Shown one piece after another: positions 1 through 6,095 of a stretch of DNA of 64,000 nt. Where the stretch lies: NCBI RefSeq assembly GCF_000430625.1, contig NZ_AUMJ01000016.1, forward strand, positions 62,001 to 126,000. Reading direction: 5' to 3'. Position 1 is the first letter of the stretch. The number at the start of each line of letters is the position of its first letter. The notes below the pieces were generated by a model that searched no databases, was not told the origin of the DNA, and saw only the letters and a list, made by a program, of their open reading frames with translations. The translations under genes were made by a program, and so were the position numbers. The stretch is from Aneurinibacillus terranovensis DSM 18919 (GTDB taxonomy: Bacteria; Bacillota; Bacilli; Aneurinibacillales; Aneurinibacillaceae).

Positions 1-2
1 TG

Positions 3-116
3 ATTCAACAAGCTTTAAAACAGGCAAAAGGTAATATCACTAAGGCCAGTGAACAATTGGGTATCTCCCGGCAAAATTTAAATTATAAACTGAGAAAGTA
101 TCATTCGCTTATCTAA
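3..116 (+). CDS. C-terminal end of a sigma-54-type activator (Fis-like HTH), partial
   Basis: Only the last 37 residues lie in the window. They form a Fis-type helix-turn-helix (ALKQAKGNITKASEQLGISR followed by a second helix ending NYKLRKY), the DNA-binding tail normally found at the C-terminus of sigma-54-dependent enhancer-binding proteins such as RocR-type regulators. The stop lies 18 bases before the start of a class III aminotransferase gene on the same strand, which suits a regulator of amino acid catabolism. The ATPase and sensor domains lie outside the window, so the family call rests on the HTH alone. Confidence 0.7.
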   Translation: MQQALKQAKGNITKASEQLGISRQNLNYKLRKYHSLI

Positions 117-134
117 GGTAAGGAGGAACTTACA

Positions 135-508
135 TTGATAAATGACTCCCTGTTACACCTTGATGAACAAGTCATTGCAGATGCTTTAAAAATCCGTTTT
201 TATCCCATGGCAGTTCAAGCTGCGAAAGGAACCTGGGTGATAGACAAAAAAGGGAAATCGTATCTTGACTTAACAGCTGGCTGGGCTGTAGCAAGTACCG
301 GATACGGCCATCCTCGCATAGCCCAGCGCATTAAGGAGCAGTATGAGACAATTTCATTTATGTCTCAGTTGTCCATCCCGGAAAAGAATATGATTCACCA
401 TGCTGAGAAACTTATTCAGATTACACCTGACAGCTTTTCTAAGAAGGGTTGGTTTGGTCATTCTGGATCTGATGCCAATGATTGTATTGCCAAGCTCGTA
501 CCGCTTTC
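135..508 (+). pseudogene. Class III (PLP-dependent) aminotransferase, N-terminal fragment
   Basis: The first ~120 residues match the N-terminal part of GabT-like class III aminotransferases: a GTWVIDKKGKSYLDLTAGWA strand pair, GYGHPRIAQRIKEQ, and the cofactor-region stretch FGHSGSDANDCIAKL. An intact enzyme would be about 430 residues. Homology stops just after LVPL, where IS1182-like sequence begins and supplies a foreign 20-odd-residue tail before a stop at 563. The catalytic lysine region is missing, so no active enzyme can be made. It follows the regulator fragment closely, suggesting an amino acid or GABA degradation unit that has been destroyed. The exact breakpoint (about 505-512) is estimated. 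Confidence 0.75.
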
Positions 509-720
509 TAGGAGTCTGTCCGACGAAACAGGGATATGCCCTTTCCGTCGCGAATTCGTATAGTAAATCTTAGTAAACGAGCAAAGGGTGTATGGTTATG
601 GCAAAATTCAAAGATTACTCCACGGAACAAGGGGAACTCATTCCGATGTACTTGAGCAAATGGATTCCAAATGATCATTTGGTTCGATTGATTAGCGACA
701 TTGTCGATCAACTTCTATGA
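509..720 (+). mobile_element. IS1182-family insertion sequence relic
   Basis: Starts with GGAGTCTGTCCGACGAAACA, which resembles an IS1182-type terminal repeat. A short reading frame at 592-720 (42 aa) contains YSTEQGELIPMYLSKWIPNDHLVRLI, given here only as a reference to the N-terminus of DDE transposases of the IS1182/IS4-like group: YSTEQGELIP then WIPNDHLVRLI. The remaining ~90% of the transposase and the right end are not seen downstream, so this is a deletion remnant that truncated the aminotransferase gene. Confidence 0.6.
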
Positions 721-1041
721 CAAAGGAGTTCGCTCTTGGTTGGATGGGTTATCTTGACAATAACTCTTTCCATTTTGAGGTCACAAATTCCTTTTGTCTA
801 GCCAGTACATCCCAAACTTTTTCAGGGGTAGCTATTTAGCCACAAAAAGAGTCCCCTAAGTAGCAGAGTGTAAATCCATTTTAAAAATGGTATTTTCACT
901 ATGACAACCATAGGAGATGATAAAATTTTCAATAAAATCAGATTTTCTTATCTTTTTTTACTCTTAACCCATTGCACTCAATAACACTGCCGTAGTGGTT
1001 AAGTTAGAAGGACATTAAGGGTGCATTTGACGTTTCATAAT
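721..1041. other. Gene-less decayed stretch
   Basis: About 320 bases without a plausible gene. A short frame near 712-757 encodes FYDKGVRSWLDGLS, which looks protein-like but has no start and cannot be assigned. No tandem repeat, tRNA or clear terminator was seen. Confidence 0.5.
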
Positions 1042-1413
1042 TTAATTTAATTCATACCGGGGTGTGATACAAAACTCACCAATTACAGGTGTTAATGCCG
1101 TAGCGCCTGCGGCTGTCAATTGGACTGCACTAAAGTTAGTGACTGTAAAACTAGCGCTTGATCCTGGTGTTAGGGTGAGTGTTGGTCCTAAAATTGTAGT
1201 TCCCAGTAGAAAATTTACCAACAGTACGCCTGTACCACTACTGAAAGTAATGCTCCCTGTTGCAAATAACTCATTGGTATTAACGTTTGTAATATACACA
1301 ACTACTGGTGTAGCCGCTATGATAGTGAAATCATTACAAACCTTATCTTGGACATACACATCCGGTTCACAACATGTAAAATTACCGCCGACCTGCTCAT
1401 TACAATTTCCCAT
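1042..1413 (-). CDS. S-Ena-like endospore appendage subunit (DUF3992-like)
   Basis: A 123-residue protein with a strong ribosome site (AGGAGGT at 1421-1427). It has a short N-terminal arm with Cys4 and a Cys14-Cys15 pair (NFTCCEPDVYV), Cys26 in DKVC, a body of alternating hydrophobic/polar strands rich in Thr, Val and Gly (ITNVNTNELFATGSI, GSSASFTVTNFSAVQL), and a C-terminal GEFCITPRYELN with Cys115. This layout - flexible Cys-bearing N-terminal connector, jelly-roll core, C-terminal Cys strand - is that of DUF3992 subunits forming S-type endospore appendages of Bacillus cereus group bacteria, which cross-link through disulphides. There is no signal peptide, as expected for a mother-cell product. 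A divergent second candidate lies at 2102. The family call is recognition from motifs, not a search. Confidence 0.65.
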   Translation of the reverse strand: MGNCNEQVGGNFTCCEPDVYVQDKVCNDFTIIAATPVVVYITNVNTNELFATGSITFSSGTGVLLVNFLLGTTILGPTLTLTPGSSASFTVTNFSAVQLTAAGATALTPVIGEFCITPRYELN

Positions 1414-1833
1414 CCTTAATACCTCCTAGGTTAATTTTTCCTTACGCTATATTTTACTTTGCTTAAAACCTGATTGTATCCGCCATTGAACTGATTAAAA
1501 AAACCAAATATCAAAGGTTTAATGACACTGACCTAGTTTTTATTTAAAATGGATGTTTGCCTCAGTACAGTTTGTTTAGAGTAAAGTACAATAAGTATAG
1601 TAAAGTACACCCCTAAAGGAGAGGATGCTGCTGCTTACGAATTTTGATGAATTATCCCAACGGCACACTTCTTGAGGAAAAATAAAGCTAAGTTTTGGAT
1701 AAGGAATACTGGGATGAACCGTTCTTGAAAGCTAAAACAACAACTTCGTAATAATGATAATGATTAAGTTAACTAATGAACATATGACAGTCATACTTCA
1801 AGAACGAAACGCAACTGATCAAAACGCCGATAT
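1414..1833. other. Upstream region of the appendage-like gene, no other gene seen
   Basis: About 420 AT-rich bases. The part next to 1413 holds the ribosome site and must hold the promoter of the leftward appendage-like gene; a mother-cell (sigma E or K) promoter was looked for and not convincingly found. The rest, to the IS3 relic, shows no coding potential. Confidence 0.45.
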
Positions 1834-2000
1834 TTAAACCGCTTGATTGCCGTCTTGATTGAATTCCGCGACCCACCGGTAGCGCGTATATTCATTCAAT
1901 CCCGTTTACCGGGCTACCTGCGTCACCGATTTTCCTTCTTCTTGAATGTATTGAACGGTTTGAAGTTGAATTCCATATCCTACTTTTTCGTCATGTTGGA
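1834..2000 (-). pseudogene. IS3-family OrfA relic
   Basis: One reverse frame reads VGYGIQLQTVQYIQEEGKSV, then TQVAR, a stop codon, TGLNEYTRYRWVAEF and another stop. This matches the start of IS3/IS911 OrfA helix-turn-helix proteins (…LEAVRLYQESGKSVSEVARELGISETTLYKW…). The internal stop and missing remainder mark a decayed copy. No OrfB or terminal repeats were seen. Confidence 0.5.
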
Positions 2001-2101
2001 CACCTCAATTATCAATGCTTTTATTGTCGCACTTCGGTAGTCTGGCATCAGGATTTTTATCTGTTTCTTCAAAGCTATAAAACATGAGGAGGCGCATAAA
2101 A

Positions 2102-2521
2102 TTGAAAGTGAGTAAGAGTAATATTCAAAAGAACTACAACCAACAAACAACGATTGTCCGTTTGAAATGCCCATCTAGGAATAGAATATATAAAAAAAAG
2201 GAACAGCGATATACATGTAAAAAAGTATGTGGGAATATTTTTCAAAAATGCAATTCTCCTGAAAAGATCCTCTACTTTCGATCTATAGGGGTACGAACCT
2301 CCACTAGCGTATTAAGAATTCAGAATAATTCAGACTGTAAAATGACAATATTTATAGGTTTGGATTACCCCAAAAAGACAGTCATTGAGAAAACGATAAA
2401 TGAATACCAACAGATGTCTTTAATCGTTCCCTCTATCAGAAGCTTAAAAATAAAATGTAGCGGGGAACATGAAAACTTTTGTAAAGGGAAGTACTTTTTA
2501 AGCATTTGCCACAAAGTCTAA
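2102..2521 (+). CDS. Candidate Ena-like (DUF3992-like) cysteine-containing protein
   Basis: Translation most likely begins at TTG 2102, because AGGAGG lies at 2087-2092, nine bases upstream and inside the longer ATG frame that starts at 2084. The 139-residue product has a basic N-terminus, a Cys-containing segment (YTCKKVCGNIFQKC), then a strand-rich half: TSTSVLRIQNNSDCKMTIF, a surface turn, QMSLIVPSIRSLKIKC, and a terminal Cys motif ENFCKGKYFLSICHKV. The order Cys arm - beta sandwich - terminal Cys strand resembles DUF3992 appendage subunits or caps such as Ena1C, and a clearer member lies 700 bases away in the opposite direction. Similarity is structural and weak, so 'hypothetical protein' is the safe label. 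Confidence 0.45.
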   Translation: MKVSKSNIQKNYNQQTTIVRLKCPSRNRIYKKKEQRYTCKKVCGNIFQKCNSPEKILYFRSIGVRTSTSVLRIQNNSDCKMTIFIGLDYPKKTVIEKTINEYQQMSLIVPSIRSLKIKCSGEHENFCKGKYFLSICHKV

Positions 2522-2542
2522 ACTTGTAGTCTCAGGTAATAC

Positions 2543-2587
2543 GGGGCTAGCCCTAAGTCAATCTTGCATGACTTATGGGACAGCCCC
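2543..2587. terminator. Stem-loop after the Ena-like gene
   Basis: GGGGCT and CCCTAAGTCA pair with TGACTTATGGG and AGCCCC around an 8-base loop. It lies 20 bases after the stop of the preceding gene. No T-run follows, so it may be a weak terminator, an mRNA 3' stabiliser or a small repeat element. Confidence 0.45.
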
Positions 2588-2782
2588 CATTAAGTAGTTT
2601 GGTAGTTCCTATTATTTACTAAGCGTGTTGATACTATACACTCCACATGACTTGAGTGTCGGTCACTGTAATTTAAGCCGTAAGAAGGGCGGTAGCGGTA
2701 AACTTATAATGAATGTTTATCGAGCCATCCGCCTGTACTTCAATCCTATCAATTGTTATTGATACCCCAAAACAGCCAAAAG

Positions 2783-2824
2783 TTGACGGTATTGCCTGTC
2801 CAGAAACTGACGAGTATAATGTCC
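2783..2824. repeat. Left-end transposase-binding repeats
   Basis: Two direct copies of TGACG(N7-8)TGTCC with starts 24 bases apart. The first, TTGACGGTATTGCCTGTCC, matches the inverted right-end copy at 15 of 19 positions. Confidence 0.65.
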
Positions 2825-2916
2825 TCGTTACTATTCTGAAGAAAGAAAAAGGACATCTCCCTTTTTGTGCAACTGCGCCAACAGTTACACGGAAGATGTC
2901 CCACCCAAAAAAACAT

Positions 2917-3480
2917 ATGGTTATTGTATCAGATTATAAATTGATTGAAAACTCCCTTACCGGAGTTTTTAGTTAGGGGGGCGGAGAGGATTCCTTCTCC
3001 CTGTTGCGGAACGAGCATGAAAGTGATGGGAACAAGAGACCGAAAATCCAAAGATAGTTCTGGAGAAACCAAGGTATATAATATCCGTCGACTCGGTTGT
3101 GTGAATTGTGGAAGGATTCATCATGAGTTGCCAGATTTTCTAGTGCCTTATAACGTTATGAGGCTGAATGCATTGAGAAAGTCCTAACGGACTCTCTTCA
3201 CCATGATGTTGCAGCTGATGACTCTACTTTATTTCGTTGGCTAAATTGGTTTACAAGTTTCGTAGATTACTGGCTTGGTTGTCTCAGGTCCATTATGCTT
3301 CGTACCAGTCAGGGGAAGAACCCAGTGAATTTGTCGTCCGAAGGTTCGCTGTCCGCACTCCAGCGTATAGGACGATTGGTGGGCAATGCCCCCCGATGGC
3401 TGGCCAGAATTGTCCGGCCCATCGTAAATGATAATTTATGGCTACATACCCGTTTTGCATTCTTGTCCGAAGGGAACTGA
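2917..3480 (+). pseudogene. DUF6431 zinc-ribbon protein, twice frameshifted
   Basis: Three consecutive frames encode one DUF6431-like protein. It starts MVIVSDYKLIENSLTGVF (frame of 2917), continues RIPSPCCGTSMKVMG with the two-Cys knuckles CC and CVNC, then RIHHELPDFLVPY, and resumes after a one-base loss near 3152-3155 as EAECIEKVLTDSLHHDVAAD through to 3480. Restoring one A in the TATAACG stretch rebuilds the expected YKRYEAECIEKVLT. The first shift lies near 2970-2985. The family is common in Bacillales beside this transposase and ATPase; its zinc ribbon suggests DNA or target binding. As it stands the product is interrupted. Confidence 0.65.
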
Positions 3481-3520
3481 TTTACACTCGTGAGGAACAC
3501 ATCGATTAGGAGGGATGCTC

Positions 3521-4876
3521 ATGAGAGATCAGAAGAAAGCAGAAGAAGTAGCAGCACAACGTTTCCAAATGATTGCTCCTCTTTTGGAAGAGGGGCTGGA
3601 TGCTGGAAAAGCTAAACAACTCAAAGAACAGATATGTAAAGCAAGTGGTTTATCTGAAAGAACCATCCGACGCTACCTTGCACAGCACAGAACCAAAGGT
3701 TTTTCCGGGTTGAAACCCAAAGGTAAAAAGATTCAAAAACAGAGAGAAGCAATTCCGGCTCATTTATTGGAACAAGCCATTCTTCTGCGGAGGGAAGCCC
3801 CAAACCGAAGCGTGTCCCAGATCATTCAGATTCTAGAATGGGAGGGATTAGCAGAACCTGGGCAGATAAAACGATCCACCCTTCAGGAGAAATTAGCAGA
3901 ACGGGGATATAGTTCACGTCAGATGAGGTTGTACGCCGATTCAGGAGTGGCAGCCAGACGCTTTCAGAGAAAACATCGAAATCAGCTGTGGCATTCAGAT
4001 ATTAAATATGGTCCCTATCTGCCGATTGGTCCCAATGGGACAAAAAAGCAAGTATATCTAGTAGCGATTTTGGATGATGCCACCCGGTATGTGCTTCATG
4101 GCGCCTTTTACCCGACTCTTGACCAAAGAATTGTGGAAGATGCTTTCCGCCAGGCTATCCAAAAATATGGCGTACCTGAATCCGTTTATTTTGATAACGG
4201 GAAGCAATACCGGACAAAGTGGATGGCACGAACGTGTTCCAAGCTTGAGACCCGTCTTCTTTATGCAAGACCCTACTCCCCTGAATCAAAAGGTAAGGTA
4301 GAGCGTTTTAACCGTTTGGTGGATTCCTTTCTGAGTGAAGTGGCACTAGAAAAACCGAATACACTGGAGCGATTGAACGAACTGTTTCAAGTATGGCTAA
4401 GCGAGTGTTATCAGACAAAGCCACACTCTGCCCTTGGAAAAAAAACAAGCCCTGAATCTGCCTTCCGGAGTGACCGAAAAGCCCTTCGTTTTGTTGACCC
4501 TGATACGTTAGCTAACGCCTTTCTACATTGCGAGACCAGGAAAGTAGATAAATCAGGATGTATCAGTTTCATGGATCAAAAATACGAGGTTGGGTTATCT
4601 TTTATCGGCTGTAAAGTGGATGTGGTGTACGATCCTGCGGATCTAGAAGAACTTACCATCGAGTATGAAGGGCATTCTCCATGGAAAGCCCGTAAATTAG
4701 TCATTGGTGAAAGAGCTGGCCAACGGCCAGCTATGCCTTCGCATCTTCAGGCACAGCAAGCTGACAGATCCAGGCTGTTACACGCAGCAGAGCAGAAGCA
4801 CCAGGAACGTAGGAAAGAACAAGTACCTGCGGTTGCCTTCCGTGCAATATGGAAGGAGGAAGGAGACAATGTTTGA
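3521..4876 (+). CDS. DD35E integrase-type transposase (TniA/IS481-like)
   Basis: A 451-residue transposase. The ATG at 3521 is preferred to that at 3515 because AGGAGGG ends at 3514. An N-terminal helix-turn-helix region (about 30-60, SGLSERTIRRYLAQH) precedes a second DNA-binding segment and an rve catalytic core. The triad is visible as Asp160 (WHSDIKYGP), Asp225 (YFDNGKQY) and Glu261 (SPESKGKVERFNRL), with exactly 35 residues between the last two. A C-terminal Mu-type beta-barrel-like segment follows (about 330-400). It ends 8 bases into the ATPase gene, so the two are translationally coupled. All catalytic residues are present, so the enzyme may still be active. Confidence 0.85.
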   Translation: MRDQKKAEEVAAQRFQMIAPLLEEGLDAGKAKQLKEQICKASGLSERTIRRYLAQHRTKGFSGLKPKGKKIQKQREAIPAHLLEQAILLRREAPNRSVSQIIQILEWEGLAEPGQIKRSTLQEKLAERGYSSRQMRLYADSGVAARRFQRKHRNQLWHSDIKYGPYLPIGPNGTKKQVYLVAILDDATRYVLHGAFYPTLDQRIVEDAFRQAIQKYGVPESVYFDNGKQYRTKWMARTCSKLETRLLYARPYSPESKGKVERFNRLVDSFLSEVALEKPNTLERLNELFQVWLSECYQTKPHSALGKKTSPESAFRSDRKALRFVDPDTLANAFLHCETRKVDKSGCISFMDQKYEVGLSFIGCKVDVVYDPADLEELTIEYEGHSPWKARKLVIGERAGQRPAMPSHLQAQQADRSRLLHAAEQKHQERRKEQVPAVAFRAIWKEEGDNV

Positions 4877-5669
4877 GACGTTTTACGGAATGGAAGCCAC
4901 TCCTTTTTCACGGGATATACCACCAGAAAAGCTGTATGATTCCCCTCCTGTGCGTGAAATTCTTGGAAGGCTTAAATACGCTGCTGAACGTCAACTGTTT
5001 GCGGTATTAACAGGTGATTGTGGTACAGGCAAAACAACCACGATTCGTCGATTTGTGGATCGCCTGGACGGTGGAAAATTTAAGGTGCTTTATTTGTCCG
5101 ATTCGAAACTGACTCCACGCCATTTTTATAAAGGAATGTTGGAACAGTTGGGTTCAGAAGCGAAATTTTACAGAGGAGATGCCAAACGGCAGCTGCATCG
5201 GGAAATTGAATTAATGAGAGGAATCCACGGTATCCAGCCTATCGTAGTGGTGGATGAAGCCCACCTGTTGGATCGTGAGATGCTTGAAGAAGTGAGGTTC
5301 CTGCTTAATTTCAAAATGGATGCCCAAAGCCCGATGGCTCTCATTTTAGTGGGACAGAGCGAATTGTGGGATCGCCTTCGTTTACAGTCTTTTACCGCAA
5401 TTCGGCAGAGGATCGATATCCAATGCAGGCTGGGCCACTTTGATCGTGCGCAGGTAGGCGAGTATGTAACAAAGCATCTTCAATATGCCGGAGTTAGTCA
5501 GCAAATATTCTCTGATGGAGCGATCGATGAAATACATCGTTTTTCTGGAGGAGCCGCAAGGCTGATTAACAAGCTGTGCACGCACTGTTTACTTTATGGA
5601 GCACAGAACGGGCATCGCATCATAGATGACCATATGGTCAAACGGGTGGTTGAGGGAGAATTGTCATGA
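4869..5669 (+). CDS. AAA ATPase, ExeA/TniB-like transposition partner
   Basis: A 266-residue AAA ATPase starting at ATG 4869 after GGAGGAAGGAG, overlapping the transposase stop. Walker A is GDCGTGKT (49-56) and Walker B is VVVDEAH (126-132); a sensor-type strand ALILVGQSEL follows, then the C-terminal lid helices with FSGGAARLINKLC. The opening FYGMEATPFSRDIPPEKLY is typical of the ExeA family. In Tn7/Tn5053/Mu-like systems the equivalent (TnsC, TniB, MuB) binds target DNA and activates the transposase. Its place directly after a DDE transposase and between end repeats supports that role rather than type II secretion. Confidence 0.8.
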   Translation: MFETFYGMEATPFSRDIPPEKLYDSPPVREILGRLKYAAERQLFAVLTGDCGTGKTTTIRRFVDRLDGGKFKVLYLSDSKLTPRHFYKGMLEQLGSEAKFYRGDAKRQLHREIELMRGIHGIQPIVVVDEAHLLDREMLEEVRFLLNFKMDAQSPMALILVGQSELWDRLRLQSFTAIRQRIDIQCRLGHFDRAQVGEYVTKHLQYAGVSQQIFSDGAIDEIHRFSGGAARLINKLCTHCLLYGAQNGHRIIDDHMVKRVVEGELS

Positions 5670-5695
5670 TTCTCCCTTTCTTTCAAATAAGATTT

Positions 5696-5748
5696 GGACA
5701 AGATTTCCGTCAAAGCTCGGACAACAAATGCCGTCAAGTTATGGACAA
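5696..5748. repeat. Right-end transposase-binding repeats
   Basis: GGACA(N7-8)CGTCA occurs twice (5696-5713 and 5719-5737) followed by a lone GGACAA at 5743, spaced 23 and 24 bases apart. Orientation is inverted relative to the left-end copies. Confidence 0.65.
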
Positions 5749-5749
5749 T

Positions 5750-5986
5750 ATAGTATGTCATTAACAGTAGTGCCAATTCACCCAATAGTTCATCTTTGTG
5801 AGTTAAATTATTCATAGCACTCAGCACTTCTACAACAACACCATAGAATGCTTGAGCATTGAAATTCTTCTTGATATTTGAAGGGTAACTTATACCAGAT
5901 GAACCCGTTCTGAAGTCATTCATTATGTCCTTCATTTTTTGCAAGTATTCCGCATTATTCATCAGAATTTTTTTATTTTTCAACAA
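5750..5986 (-). pseudogene. Type I restriction endonuclease HsdR, C-terminal-domain fragment
   Basis: The reverse frame reads NNAEYLQKMKDIMNDFRTG, then SYPSNIKKNFNAQAFYGVV and a helix ending NLTHKDELLGELAL. This resembles the helical C-terminal domain of HsdR subunits (YPxxIKxNxxAQAFYGV). It runs out of homology where the transposon right end starts, and no motor or nuclease domain is present upstream. It is therefore the remnant of a type I restriction system cut by the transposon and by a deletion on its 5' side. The motif resemblance is moderate. Confidence 0.5.
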
Positions 5987-6095
5987 ATATGATTTATATG
6001 TTTAATTTTGATAACCTGATTTACTTATATTGGTGATAAAGTCGATGTATGTATTTCATATCATCATTAAATGCCTCTTTAGTGGCTCGAACATG

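Larger units (their letters stand above)
2783..5748. mobile_element. Compact two-component (TniA/TniB-like) transposon with DUF6431 gene
   Basis: Three same-direction genes - DUF6431 zinc-ribbon protein (broken), DD35E transposase and ExeA/TniB-like AAA ATPase - are bracketed by inverted clusters of a 17-18 bp motif, TGACG(N7-8)TGTCC. Two copies lie at the left end (2784-2801, 2808-2824) and two complete copies plus a half site at the right end (5696-5713, 5719-5737, 5743-5748). Multiple transposase-binding repeats at both ends, a DDE transposase and a partner ATPase are the hallmarks of Tn7/Mu/Tn5053-type elements. The outer boundaries and target duplication could not be fixed; the left end seems to lack the outermost half site. 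Confidence 0.7.

Noticed and set aside
1061-1075. GTGTGATACAAAACTCACC as the far copy of the rlmH att core
   Set aside because: Only about eight central bases agree, and the match lies in the conserved C-terminal codons of the appendage-like gene, so it is explained by coding.
1064-1429. Rightward 121-residue frame opposite the appendage-like gene
   Set aside because: No ribosome site and no family features. It is the antisense shadow of 1042-1413, which has an ideal ribosome site and Cys motifs.
2713-2916. Open frame ahead of the DUF6431 start
   Set aside because: No ribosome site, covers the transposon left-end repeats, and has no family resemblance. Only the part from 2917 belongs to DUF6431.
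4704-4868. N-terminal extension of the ATPase to 4704
   Set aside because: The extension lies inside the transposase gene in another frame. The ExeA-like start MFETFYGMEA at 4869 has its own strong ribosome site.
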